Shown in pieces: positions 24,899-33,956 of a stretch of 64,000 bases of DNA. The stretch is from Natronococcus sp. A-GB1 (GTDB lineage: Archaea > Halobacteriota > Halobacteria > Halobacteriales > Natrialbaceae). The notes under the pieces were generated by a model. It saw nothing but the letters and a program-made list of their open reading frames with translations, ran no database searches and had not been told where the DNA came from. Every line of letters starts with the position of its first letter. The first letter of the stretch is position 1. Location of the stretch: contig NZ_JARUKW010000013.1 in NCBI RefSeq assembly GCF_029688845.1, positions 1 through 64,000 on the forward strand, in the 5' to 3' direction. The position numbers and the translations under genes are program-made.

Positions 24899-27406
24899 CT
24901 ACCGGTCGAGCAGCGGTCGCGAGGCGTTCGCGGCGACGAGCGATGCGCTCACCGCAAACGCGCCCGCCGTCATCAGCGGGCTCAACAGGCCGGCCAGTGC
25001 GACCGCGATCGCGATCGCGTTGTACGAAAGTGCCAGCCAGAGGTTCTGGGTGGCGCGGTCCCCCGCGGCTCGAGCGAGCGCGATCGCCCGCTCGACGCCG
25101 GCCAGGTTGTCTCCGAGGATCGCGAGGTCGGCAGCGTCGGCCGCGAGCGCGGTCCCGCCGCCGAGCGAGATCCCCAGGTCAGCCGCGGCCAGCGCGGGCG
25201 CGTCGTTGGTCCCGTCGCCGACCATCGCCACCTGCCGATCCGCCGCCAGCCGCTCGATCGCCGCGGTCTTGCCGGCCGGCGGGACATCGGCGAAGACCTC
25301 GAGGCCGGCCCGACGCTCGAGGAACGCGCTGGCGGCCGTGTCGTCGCCGGTGAGGACGACGATCTCGATGCCCGCATCCTGAAGTCGGGTCAGGCTCTCG
25401 ACCCACTCGGCGCGGGGCTCGTCGCCGACGACGACGAGCCCGCACGCGCGGCCGTCGGCGCCGACGAGGACCGGAAGCCGTCCGCGCCTGCGGGCCTCAG
25501 CGGCTCGCTGGGTGAGGTCGCCCTCGAGCGTCCAGCCCCGTTCGCGGAACAGATCCGGGTGGCCGACCAGCACCCGTCGTCCGTCGACGACGCCCTCGAC
25601 GCCGGTCTCGTGGGAGTCGAACTCCCGAACCGTCGGCGGAGCGCCGGCACCGTCGCCGACGGTCGTTTCGCCCCTGTCGGCCCCGTCCTCGCCGGCCTCG
25701 AAGCCGGTCCCGCCGGCGAACGCCTCCCGGATCGCGGTCGCAGCCGGATGGGCCGCCCGTTCCTCGAGCGCGCCTGCGGCCCGGAGCAGTTCCTCCGGTG
25801 CGTCGGCCTCGAGCACCCGCATCTCGCCGGTCGTCAAGGTTCCCGTCTTGTCGAAGACGACGACGTCGACCGCCCGGAGCCGTTCGAACACCGTCTCGTC
25901 GAAGACGACGATCCCCCGATCCAGGGCCTCTCGAATGCTCGTCGCGACCGAAACCGGGGCCGCGAGGCCGAGCGCCCAGGGGCTCGTGACGATCGCGGCC
26001 GCCAGGATAGCGGTCACCGCCGTCGTCGCGTCCCAGCCCAGCGCGAGCGCGGCTGCGCCGACGCCCCCCACGGCGAGGACGACCAGCGGAGTCGCACGCG
26101 CGGCGAGTCGATCGGCGCGCCGGCCGACGCCGTGGGTCGCGCTCTGGAGATCCCAGACCGTCTCAGTGAGGCGCTCGAGACTGCTCTCGGTTCTGTCGGC
26201 CGCGTCGACGATCGCCGCACCGGAAACGACGAGCGAGCCGCCGACGGCGTCGTCGCCCGCCCGCTTTGCCACCGGAAGCGACTCCCCGGTGACGACCGCC
26301 TCGTCGACCGTGCAGCTCCCCTCCGCGAGCCGGCCGTCGACCGGGATCCGCTCGCCCTCGCGGACGAGCAGCCGATCGCCCGCGGCCAGCCGCTCGGTCG
26401 GCACTGTCCGTGTCGTCCCGTCGGCCTCGAGCAGGCGCGCCTCGCCGACGTCAGAGACGGTGAGGTCGGTGAGCCGGGCCAGCGCCCGCCGTTTGACGGT
26501 CGCCTCGTAGAACAGCGCCGCCATCACCGTCGCGGCGACCAGGATCGTCAGGTCGTAGTAGACGTCGTTGCGACCGAGCGCGAGGGCGACGGTGCCGTAG
26601 GCGAAGGCGGCGACGACGGTGACGGCGGCCAGCAGCTGGGTGTTCGGCCGGCGGAGCTTCAGGCTGACGTAGGCGCCCCGGAGGAGGGGCATCCCGCTCA
26701 GGTAGAGGACGGCGCCGGTGACGGACAGAAACAGCGGCAGCAGTATCAGCCCGTCGAGGGTTGCGAACGCCCCCTCGTACGGTGCGAGAAACCGCCAGTC
26801 GACGACGTCCGCGAGATAGACCGGGTAGAGGATCGTGACGTACGGCACCAGCAGGAAGGAGCCGAAGACGATCCCGACGACGTAGCGCATCTCGAGGACG
26901 TCGTCGGTGCGTCGCTTGCGAAGGCCCGCCATCTCCCGGGACCGATGGGTGGTCTCGCTCGAGTCGTCCCCGTCGCTCCTGCTGTCCTCGGCGCTCCCGC
27001 TGGCGATCCCCTCCCGGCGGTAGGCCGTATACCCGGTCGTGGTCAGAGTTACCCGAAGCTCGTCGGCCGAAGTCAGCGCGGGATCGTAGTCGACCCGCAC
27101 CGTTTCGCTGACGTAGCTCGCGCTCGCCTCGAGAACGCCCTCCCGTTTCTCGGCGATCGACTCGAGGTAGGCCTCACAGAGCGCGGAGTACATCCCGTCG
27201 ATCCGGAAGAACGCGCGGGCCGCGTCGTCGGGTGTGTCGCTCGAGATCGTCGCGTCGTCCGCCGTCCGCTCGTCGGCTGCGCCCTCGGGTGGCTCGCCGA
27301 GGCTCTCGTGGATCTCCCGACAGCCCCTCGAGCAGAACCGCTCGTCGCCGTCGACGTCGGCGCCACAGAGCCGGCAACTGCCCGTCTCCGCGCGGGTATC
27401 GGACAC
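24899..27406 (-). CDS. P1B-type heavy-metal-translocating ATPase with altered transmembrane metal motif
   Basis: 835 residues from the GTG at 27406; further upstream codons are not protein-like. The N-terminus has CRLCGADVDGDERFCSRGC, a treble-cysteine metal site as in FixI/CcoI-type copper pumps, then an HMA-like domain (RIDGMYSALCEAYLESIAE) in which the usual GMxCxxC keeps only one Cys. The core is normal: GESLPVAKRAGD, FDKTGTLTTGEM (phosphorylated Asp), VLTGDD and MVGDGTNDAPALAAADLG. The helix-6 motif reads TSPWALGL, so the usual CPC/CPH/SPC is SPW. Transport of Cu or another cation out of the cytoplasm is likely by family, but selectivity is uncertain. Confidence 0.88.
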   Translation of the reverse strand: MSDTRAETGSCRLCGADVDGDERFCSRGCREIHESLGEPPEGAADERTADDATISSDTPDDAARAFFRIDGMYSALCEAYLESIAEKREGVLEASASYVSETVRVDYDPALTSADELRVTLTTTGYTAYRREGIASGSAEDSRSDGDDSSETTHRSREMAGLRKRRTDDVLEMRYVVGIVFGSFLLVPYVTILYPVYLADVVDWRFLAPYEGAFATLDGLILLPLFLSVTGAVLYLSGMPLLRGAYVSLKLRRPNTQLLAAVTVVAAFAYGTVALALGRNDVYYDLTILVAATVMAALFYEATVKRRALARLTDLTVSDVGEARLLEADGTTRTVPTERLAAGDRLLVREGERIPVDGRLAEGSCTVDEAVVTGESLPVAKRAGDDAVGGSLVVSGAAIVDAADRTESSLERLTETVWDLQSATHGVGRRADRLAARATPLVVLAVGGVGAAALALGWDATTAVTAILAAAIVTSPWALGLAAPVSVATSIREALDRGIVVFDETVFERLRAVDVVVFDKTGTLTTGEMRVLEADAPEELLRAAGALEERAAHPAATAIREAFAGGTGFEAGEDGADRGETTVGDGAGAPPTVREFDSHETGVEGVVDGRRVLVGHPDLFRERGWTLEGDLTQRAAEARRRGRLPVLVGADGRACGLVVVGDEPRAEWVESLTRLQDAGIEIVVLTGDDTAASAFLERRAGLEVFADVPPAGKTAAIERLAADRQVAMVGDGTNDAPALAAADLGISLGGGTALAADAADLAILGDNLAGVERAIALARAAGDRATQNLWLALSYNAIAIAVALAGLLSPLMTAGAFAVSASLVAANASRPLLDR

Positions 27407-27637
27407 GTCTACCCGTACGACGGCCCACAACAATAACGATGGCTGGTGGTGTTCAATCGAGTTGAGCGAGGCGGCTGGAGAGGGCAGGGGATCCAATGTG
27501 TTAGGGGGGGGGAGTAGAACGTTCACTCCGCTGGTATTCCCGTGCTGGCTCGAGTGTACGTCACCGATGACTGTCAAGAACAGCGCGCTGAATACAGGTG
27601 GTGCAGTTACCGTATTGGAAATCGAAGCCCAGAAAGT
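27407..27637. other. Divergent promoter region
   Basis: No gene. On the minus strand TTATTGTTGTG (about 27425-27436) is a TATA-like element just above the ATPase start. A run of nine G near 27504-27512 is unusual. Confidence 0.35.
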
Positions 27638-27646
27638 ACTTTAATG
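27638..27646 (+). promoter_or_regulatory. TATA-like box for the small membrane protein
   Basis: actttaatg, centred about 25 bases before the ATG at 27667, suits a leaderless transcript. Confidence 0.4.
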
Positions 27647-27666
27647 TCAGTCAATGAGAACAGCCT

Positions 27667-27852
27667 ATGGTAGACATCATAGGCATCCTCATCATAGGAC
27701 TTATCATATTCCTCTTCATCGCCGGTGCTTCTTATTTAGGGGCTATGATGGCGCTTCAGTCTTTCCACTATGGGACACGACCAAGTATAACTACAGTTAT
27801 AGAGATCATCCGACAAGACGGGATTCGACAAGGCGGGGACGAACGGAACTAA
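27667..27852 (+). CDS. Small membrane protein
   Basis: 61 residues, ATG at 27667. One long hydrophobic stretch (IIGILIIGLIIFLFIAGASY) occupies the first third. The rest is polar (TTVIEIIRQDGIRQGGDERN). Codon use is more AT-rich than in neighbouring genes, hinting at different origin or relaxed selection. Unknown function. Confidence 0.5.
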   Translation: MVDIIGILIIGLIIFLFIAGASYLGAMMALQSFHYGTRPSITTVIEIIRQDGIRQGGDERN

Positions 27853-27939
27853 TTGATAAATAAGCACGTTCTACGTAACGAATCGGGCGAATTAGATTCA
27901 CGAGCCAGCTAAAAACGAACCCGTCCCACCAATTACTGG

Positions 27940-29424
27940 TTACAGATACCCCAGATCCGCCAGTCGCTCCTTGGTTCCGGCCTGCATTTCGACCTCCCCG
28001 CCCGCTTCGGACGCCTCGAGCGAGTCGAAGTGCTCCTCGAGTCGTTTCCGAAGCTCCCGAACCCGCTCGGGGCGGTCGGCCGCGAGGTCGGTCCGCTCGT
28101 CGGGATCGCCCTCGAGGTCGTGGTAGCGTTCGAAGCCGTCGTCGCCGCAGACGTACTTCTCGTCGTGGGTGCGGATCGCCCGGAGCCGGCGATCGAACGC
28201 GCGCACGCGGTCGGGGATCTCGTCGAAGCGGGCCTCAAGGCGGTCGATCGAGGGCTGGGGGGCGGCATACTCGGCGAAGATCGCGTCCCGTCGCTCGCCG
28301 TCGCTGTCGGGGTGGAACGACCGACCGTGGCCCTGCTCGAGCAGTTCCGGGTCGTCGATCCCGACGGTCTCGAGCAGCGTCGCAGGGAGGTCGAGCAGCT
28401 GGACCAGCTCCCGTCGCCGACCGCCGCCGGTGAAGGGACCGCCGTGACAGACGAGGGGGACGTTGATCAGGGTGTCGTAGAGGTTGTACTGGTGGCCGAA
28501 GAAGCCGTGCTCGCCGATGTGTTCGCCGTGGTCGCCACAGACGACGAACAGGGTGTCCTCCCACTCGCCGGCTGCCTCCAGGGATTCGCGAAGCCGAGCG
28601 AGGTGATCGTCGACGTAGGCCAGTTCGGCCCGGTAGAGCCCCCGGAGGAGCCGGAACTCCCGCTCGGTGAGATCGTAGTCCTCGCAGTCGAAGGCGCGCG
28701 GGTCCTGTCGGATCGCGGTCGCCTCCTCGTAGCTCGCTCCTTCGGGGAGAAAGCGCTCGGCGTACGACCGCGGCGGGTCGTACTCGACGTGGGGCTCGAT
28801 GAGGTTACAGAACAGGAAGAAGGGGTCGTCGCCCCGCCCCTCGAGCCAGTCGCCGATCCAGTCGACCGACCGCGAAGCGCCGTCATCGCCGGTCGGCTGG
28901 AACACCTCGCTGTAGAGGACGTTCGCCGCGTTGACGAGGGGGTTGCCCTCGAACAGCCGGTCGCGGGTCGCTTGCAGCTTCTCGCGGGCGTCCTCGCCCC
29001 TGACGACGGCGCCCATGTCGGTGTCGGACTGGATGTACTGCCAACCCTTCCGGAGGTCGTCGAACCCGCGGTCGAAGCCGAACTCCTCGGTGATCCAGGT
29101 GTTGTTCGAGACGCCGACCGTCTCGTACCCGCCCTCAGAGAAGGCCTCCGCCAGCGTTCGAAGATCGTCGTCGAGGAACGTATGTCCGCCGTGGGCACCG
29201 TGTTCGGACGGGTAGCAGCCGGTGAATATCGAAGCGTGTGAGGGCAGCGTCCACGGCGCGGTCGCGAACGCGTTCTCGAAGCTCGTCCCCTCTTCGGCGA
29301 GCGTCGTCAGCGTCGGCGCCGTCTCCGGGCTGACGCTTTTCGCTCGAGCGGTGTCGAGAACGACGAGAACGACGTTCCGAACGTTAGTGTGTGACTCTCC
29401 GTCACGCTCGTTGGGTTCGCTCAT
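27940..29424 (-). CDS. Sulfatase/alkaline phosphatase superfamily hydrolase with Thr at the nucleophile position
   Basis: 494 residues from the ATG at 29424. Metal-site elements VVLVVLDTARAKSVSPE (about residue 20) and VVCGDHGEHIGEHGFFGHQY (about 280) are intact. At the catalytic turn the sequence is FATAPWTLPSHASIFTG: the usual C/S-x-P-S-R is replaced by T-L-P-S-H, so no formylglycine can form. In this superfamily a Thr nucleophile is known from lipoteichoic-acid-synthase-like enzymes. A sulfatase name is therefore doubtful; a phospho- or phosphonate-ester hydrolase or transferase is possible. Divergent from a second family member. Confidence 0.82.
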   Translation of the reverse strand: MSEPNERDGESHTNVRNVVLVVLDTARAKSVSPETAPTLTTLAEEGTSFENAFATAPWTLPSHASIFTGCYPSEHGAHGGHTFLDDDLRTLAEAFSEGGYETVGVSNNTWITEEFGFDRGFDDLRKGWQYIQSDTDMGAVVRGEDAREKLQATRDRLFEGNPLVNAANVLYSEVFQPTGDDGASRSVDWIGDWLEGRGDDPFFLFCNLIEPHVEYDPPRSYAERFLPEGASYEEATAIRQDPRAFDCEDYDLTEREFRLLRGLYRAELAYVDDHLARLRESLEAAGEWEDTLFVVCGDHGEHIGEHGFFGHQYNLYDTLINVPLVCHGGPFTGGGRRRELVQLLDLPATLLETVGIDDPELLEQGHGRSFHPDSDGERRDAIFAEYAAPQPSIDRLEARFDEIPDRVRAFDRRLRAIRTHDEKYVCGDDGFERYHDLEGDPDERTDLAADRPERVRELRKRLEEHFDSLEASEAGGEVEMQAGTKERLADLGYL

Positions 29425-29581
29425 GACTATATCTCCTCCGCCTCTCGTCGGCAAGGAGCCAGACCCGGCTAATGCAGGGGATTCAGGGATTCGGATCGGG
29501 TCGAGTGACCGTCTCCGTCGGCGACCGATCAGGCTGTAGCCGGCCCAACGCTTACTCGACCCGGTTGCGTACGCCGGTGCA
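29425..29581. promoter_or_regulatory. Shared divergent promoter region of two sulfatase-superfamily genes
   Basis: The 157-base gap holds both starts on opposite strands. I cannot place a clear TATA box. Confidence 0.35.
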
Positions 29582-30943
29582 ATGGCCCCGCCAAACATCG
29601 TTCTGATGCACTGCCACGATCTGGGGCGCTATCTCGGCTGCTACGGAGCGGCCGTCGACACGCCGCGGATCGACGGACTCGCCGAGGAGGGGGTCCGCTT
29701 CGACCGCCACTTCGTGACAGCCCCGCAGTGTTCGCCGAGCCGCTCGAGTCTGATGACCGGACGCCACCCCCACCAGAACGGGATGTTGGGGCTCGCTCAC
29801 GGCGACTGGGAGATCGGCCCCGACGAGCGGCTCCTTCCGCGGTTGCTCGGCGAGGCCGGCTACGAGACCCACCGATTCGGCCTTCAGCATATCACCGAGT
29901 ACCCCGACCGGCTCGGCTACGATCACGAACACGTCGAGGAGTCCCTGCGGGTGAACACGCCCCCGTCGGTCCACGAAACCGCCCGCGCCCGCGACGTCGG
30001 TGAGGAGGTCGCCTCGGTGCTTTCGGCGGGCGAACACGACGACCCCTTCTTCGCCTCCGTCGGCTTCTTCGAACTCCACCGGGTCGAGGAGGAGGATCGG
30101 TTCGGCTTCGAGGCCGACCGCTACGAGACCCCCGATCCGGAGCGCGTCGAGCCGCTCCCGTTTCTCCCCGACCAACCGGGGATTCGCAGCGACATCGCCG
30201 AAGTACAGGGGATGCTCGGGGCGCTCGACGACGGCGTCGGAACGGTGCTCGACGCCCTCGAGGAGGCGGGGCTCGCCGAGGATACCCTCGTCGTTTTCAC
30301 GACCGAGCACGGACTGGCGTTCCCTCGGGCGAAGGGCTGTTGTTACGACGCCGGTATCGGCGCTGCGCTGGCGATGCGTTACCCCGACGGATTCGAGCCG
30401 AGCGTCGTCGACGACCTCGTCAGCAACGTCGACGTCTTCTCGACGCTGCTCGAGTTCGCCGACGTCGAGGTCCCGGCGAACGTCGCCGGGCGGAGTTTTC
30501 GGAACCGGCTTGTCGACGAGGGCGAGGACGAATACCAACCCCGGGAGCGGCTGTTCGCGGGGATGACCTGGCACGATCGGTACAACCCGGTACGGGCCGT
30601 CCGCACGGACCGCTACAAGTACGTCCGCAACTTCTGGCACCTGCCCGGTGTCTACCTCACGCGCGACATCTACGAGAGCGCGGCCGGCAGCGAGGTCCGC
30701 GAGGAGTACTACTGCGAGCAACGCCCCTACGTCGAGCTGTACGACCTCGAGACCGACCCCCACGAACAGGAGAACCTCGCCGAGGATTCCGACCACGAGG
30801 ACGTCAGGGACAGCCTCCGGGACGAACTCATCGGGTGGATGATCGAGACCGACGACCCGCTGCTCGAGGGTCCGGTCCGACCCAGCGACTGGGACGCGAT
30901 CCACCCACAGATCGAGAGCGAACCCGAGCAGGACGGACCGTAG
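29582..30943 (+). CDS. Sulfatase with canonical CxPSR motif
   Basis: 453 residues, ATG at 29582. Early metal residues are in IVLMHCHDLGRYLGCYG. APQCSPSRSSLMTGRHPHQ (about residue 47) is the complete sulfatase signature whose Cys is converted to formylglycine. FTTEHGLAFPRAKG (about 240) supplies the later metal ligands. No signal peptide, so cytoplasmic. The family hydrolyses sulfate esters; its substrate and activating enzyme are not seen here. It forms a divergent pair with the Thr-type enzyme, suggesting linked roles on a polysaccharide or glycolipid. Confidence 0.85.
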   Translation: MAPPNIVLMHCHDLGRYLGCYGAAVDTPRIDGLAEEGVRFDRHFVTAPQCSPSRSSLMTGRHPHQNGMLGLAHGDWEIGPDERLLPRLLGEAGYETHRFGLQHITEYPDRLGYDHEHVEESLRVNTPPSVHETARARDVGEEVASVLSAGEHDDPFFASVGFFELHRVEEEDRFGFEADRYETPDPERVEPLPFLPDQPGIRSDIAEVQGMLGALDDGVGTVLDALEEAGLAEDTLVVFTTEHGLAFPRAKGCCYDAGIGAALAMRYPDGFEPSVVDDLVSNVDVFSTLLEFADVEVPANVAGRSFRNRLVDEGEDEYQPRERLFAGMTWHDRYNPVRAVRTDRYKYVRNFWHLPGVYLTRDIYESAAGSEVREEYYCEQRPYVELYDLETDPHEQENLAEDSDHEDVRDSLRDELIGWMIETDDPLLEGPVRPSDWDAIHPQIESEPEQDGP

Positions 30944-31055
30944 TCCGGCTCCGCCTACACGAGCCAGCGCTTTTTAACATCCCGGAGCGGGCGACTCGTC
31001 GACCCCTCGAGACCGAACGACGGCCCTAACACGCCCGGCCCGCTGCGTTCAATCG

Positions 31056-31913
31056 ATGTCTCTGCGCGCGTTCCGGATCGCCTACGACGGCAGTGGCTAC
31101 TACGGCTTCCAGCGCCAGCCCGACGTGTCGACGGTCGAGGACGCGCTCTTCGACGCCCTGCGCGCGCTGGGTGTTCTCGAGCCCGACGCGAGGAAACCGA
31201 CCGACTACGCCGCAGCGGGACGAACCGACGCCGGCGTCTCCGCGCTCGCCCAGACGATCGCCCTCGAGGTGCCCGACTGGCTGGCGCCGCGCGCGTTCAA
31301 CGGCGAACTCCCGGCCGACGTTCGTGCGTGGGCGGCCGCCGCCGCACCTGAGGGGTTCCACGCGACCCACCACGCGACCCGACGCGAGTACACGTATCAC
31401 CTGTACGCACCGCCCGCGAACCGCCGCGAGGAGAACAGCCCCGCTCGAGACGGCCGAGCGGCCGTCGACGACGACCGCTTTCGAACCGCCTGTGGCGAGC
31501 TGTCGGGAACGCACGACTTCCACAACCTCACGCCCGACGAACGCAACACCGAGCGGTCGCCGACGCTCGAGGCGACGCGGGACGGCGACTATCTCGTCGT
31601 CACCGTTTCTGCCAGCGGCTTCGCCCGCGAGCTCGTTCGGCGGCTCGTCTCGCTCGCCGAATCGGTCGGAACAGGCGAGCGATCGTTCGCAGACCTAGAG
31701 CGCGCCATCGAGCCCGAGTCGCTGCCCGGTCACGAGGGGATCGCGCCCGCTCCGCCCGAACCGCTCGTGCTCGCCGACGTCGACTATCCCGATCTCGCGT
31801 TCGAAGTCGACGGGGACGCCGCGGCGAGCGCTCGAGCGGTGTTCGACCGTCGACAGATCGATCGACGGACCGGGTCGCGAGTGGCGGGACAGCTCCGGGA
31901 CGGCCTACGATAA
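31056..31913 (+). CDS. truA: tRNA pseudouridine synthase A
   Basis: 285 residues, ATG at 31056. FRIAYDGSGYYGFQRQP opens the fold, and AAGRTDAGVSALAQ (catalytic Asp about 58) is the TruA signature. DFHNLTPDERNTERSP and SGFARELVRRLVSLAESVG are archaeal TruA elements. The enzyme makes pseudouridine at positions 38-40 of tRNA anticodon stems. Followed 58 bases later by a small membrane protein gene. Confidence 0.9.
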   Translation: MSLRAFRIAYDGSGYYGFQRQPDVSTVEDALFDALRALGVLEPDARKPTDYAAAGRTDAGVSALAQTIALEVPDWLAPRAFNGELPADVRAWAAAAAPEGFHATHHATRREYTYHLYAPPANRREENSPARDGRAAVDDDRFRTACGELSGTHDFHNLTPDERNTERSPTLEATRDGDYLVVTVSASGFARELVRRLVSLAESVGTGERSFADLERAIEPESLPGHEGIAPAPPEPLVLADVDYPDLAFEVDGDAAASARAVFDRRQIDRRTGSRVAGQLRDGLR

Positions 31914-31971
31914 CTCCCGTTCGACCCCACGCAGGAGAGCGTTTTTGCCCCCTGCGTTCGATCGACGGCAC

Positions 31972-32217
31972 ATGGAGCTCTCTCCCGAGGAGTACGGCGC
32001 CTACTGGCGTGCATCGATCTACGTCGCCGCGGGCGTCGTCCTCGTCTTCCTGAGTTATCGGTTCGTCATCTCGACGCTGTTCGCCCAGTCGGAGGGCGGC
32101 CCGATCGCGATCGGACTGTTCCTGTTTGGGACGTTAACGTTCGCTGGCTGCTTTCTCGCCATGCTGGGCGTCGCACGAGTCGTCCGGACCGCCGTCGACG
32201 CGGAGATGCGAGGGTGA
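31972..32217 (+). CDS. Small two-helix membrane protein
   Basis: 81 residues from the ATG at 31972, preferred over an upstream in-frame start that adds non-membrane residues. Two helices: YVAAGVVLVFLSYRFVISTL and IGLFLFGTLTFAGCFLAMLG. Looks like the general run of haloarchaeal DUF membrane proteins. Possibly co-transcribed with truA. Confidence 0.65.
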   Translation: MELSPEEYGAYWRASIYVAAGVVLVFLSYRFVISTLFAQSEGGPIAIGLFLFGTLTFAGCFLAMLGVARVVRTAVDAEMRG

Positions 32218-32239
32218 GAACGAATCCGCTCGAGAGCCG

Positions 32240-32401
32240 TCACCTGACGAGTGCTTCGGTCTCGGTTCGATCCTGCTGTGAGACGACGTAGCGTACGACC
32301 TCCCGCTGGGTGTGTTTTTCCACGAGATGATCCTCGAGACCACGGTCTAACTCCAGGACTTCCTCGCAGACGGGACACGTAACTGGTGGATCGAATGTCA
32401 T
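32240..32401 (-). CDS. C2H2-type small zinc-finger protein
   Basis: 53 residues, ATG at 32399-32401 to TGA at 32240-32242. CPVCEEVLELDRGLEDHLVEKH (positions 9-30, two Cys and two His, C-x2-C-x12-H-x4-H) is a classic C2H2 finger; the tail QREVVRYVVSQQDRT is helical. Haloarchaea carry many such single-finger proteins, some acting as regulators. It lies between convergent and divergent neighbours with its own promoter region. Confidence 0.7.
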   Translation of the reverse strand: MTFDPPVTCPVCEEVLELDRGLEDHLVEKHTQREVVRYVVSQQDRTETEALVR

Positions 32402-32475
32402 GTTCTCCTTCGATATTTGCCAACTGCGGACAAACCCCTACAGCCTGCATATGCTCGCACCCGAATCCGACCCCG

Positions 32476-33864
32476 CTACTCCCAGGCCGACGGCCAGACC
32501 TCGGCCGCCCGCATCCCGGGGACGTAGTTCTGGGCCTCGAAGCGCTCCCGAAGTTCGTCGGCTGACACCCGCGGAACTTCGGCACCGGTCAGCTCCCGAA
32601 CCAACAGCGCGACCAGCATCGCGTGTTCGCGCAGGTTGCGCGGTTCGACCTTGTCCCTGGTGTCGGCCGCGGTGTGACCCCAGCCCCGTCCCCGCTCGCC
32701 GCCGTCGGCTGGCTCGCTGTGGAGCTGCAGCGAGGGAACGCCCGCACGCAGGAACGGCCAGTGATCGCTGAACGGGTGGGGATCCCGGTCGTGAACGATC
32801 GGCTGGCCGACCGAGTCGGTTACGTCCTCGGCGAGCTCCGCCAGCGGTTCCGAGGCGTGGGAGAGCGCCTGCAGGTTTCGGAATCGGCCGGCACCGTCGA
32901 CGTTGACGACCGCCCGGACCGATTCGAGCTCGAGGCCCTCGGCCAGAGCCTCGGCGCCCAGCAGCCCGATCTCCTCGCAGCCGACGCCGGCGATTCGGAC
33001 CCGACACTCGAGATCGTCCTCGAGGTCGGCGAGGATCGACGCCGCACCCACGACGGTCGCGATCCCGCAGCCGTTGTCGAGCGCCCCCTCGGCGGTATCG
33101 TGGGCGTCGTAGTGAGCCAGGACGAGAACCTCCTCGTCGGTGTCGGGGCCCAGGGTCCCGTGGACGTTCCGGCTCGTGCCGTCCGTCGTCGAGGCGTCGA
33201 CGCGCAGTCGGGCTCGAGCGTCCCGCGTTGCGTACTCGACGAGCCAGTCGTGGGTTTCGGCGCTGACGCCGACGCCGGGGATCGCGGCCTCGGCGTCGAA
33301 CTTCAGCGCGCCCGTCGGCGGCAGCTGGCCGGGGACGTGGTTGGCGAAGACGAACGCCTCGGCGCCCGCGGCGGCCGCGTGGCCGAACTTCTCCATCCGG
33401 TGGACGAACCGTCGATCCGGGGGGGTCGTCGTGCTCGCGACCGCGATCGCGCCCCGCAGATCGGCCTCGTCGATCTCCTCTGGGGTGCCGTAGCCGACGT
33501 CGACCAGCGGCCCCTCGAGGTCGCCCGGCGGACAGTACGGTAGGGCGATCGCCTCGAAGCTGCGCTCGGTTGGTGTGTCCGTCCCGTCGTCGCCGACGTC
33601 GGTGACCGCGAACTCGGTCGTCCCTCGCTGCCAGTGTCGCATCGAAAACTCGTCGGTCCGAACGTCGGCGACCCCCGCCTCCTCGAGGCTGTCGCGGACG
33701 AACGCCGCGGCTCGTCGTTCGCCCGAAGACCCGCCCATTCGGTCCGGCAGGGCGGTCAGTCGACTCAGCAGGTTCCAGGTTCGGTCGTCGGCCCACGCGC
33801 GGCCGAGCGCTCGCTCAAGGGTCGGGTCGCGCTCGCGAGTTGTCGATCCGCCGATGTCGTCCAT
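32476..33864 (-). CDS. M28 family zinc aminopeptidase
   Basis: 462 residues from the ATG at 33864. LVLAHYDAHDTAEGALDNGCG (about residue 255) supplies the first His and bridging Asp; GCEEIGLLGAEALAE gives the Glu pair; NVDGAGRF and the late GWGHTAADTRDKVE complete the M28 ligands. A PA-type insert domain lies about 100-230. No signal peptide. It is divergent from oligoendopeptidase F (92 bases), so the two peptidases may be regulated together in peptide turnover. Confidence 0.88.
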   Translation of the reverse strand: MDDIGGSTTRERDPTLERALGRAWADDRTWNLLSRLTALPDRMGGSSGERRAAAFVRDSLEEAGVADVRTDEFSMRHWQRGTTEFAVTDVGDDGTDTPTERSFEAIALPYCPPGDLEGPLVDVGYGTPEEIDEADLRGAIAVASTTTPPDRRFVHRMEKFGHAAAAGAEAFVFANHVPGQLPPTGALKFDAEAAIPGVGVSAETHDWLVEYATRDARARLRVDASTTDGTSRNVHGTLGPDTDEEVLVLAHYDAHDTAEGALDNGCGIATVVGAASILADLEDDLECRVRIAGVGCEEIGLLGAEALAEGLELESVRAVVNVDGAGRFRNLQALSHASEPLAELAEDVTDSVGQPIVHDRDPHPFSDHWPFLRAGVPSLQLHSEPADGGERGRGWGHTAADTRDKVEPRNLREHAMLVALLVRELTGAEVPRVSADELRERFEAQNYVPGMRAAEVWPSAWE

Positions 33865-33956
33865 ACCTCGCCGTTTCGCGGCGACGATCAAAAGCCGTCG
33901 GGTGATCGATGCGGGGCTTCGATACCCTTTACCAGCTTCATTCCGAACGTTCGTTC

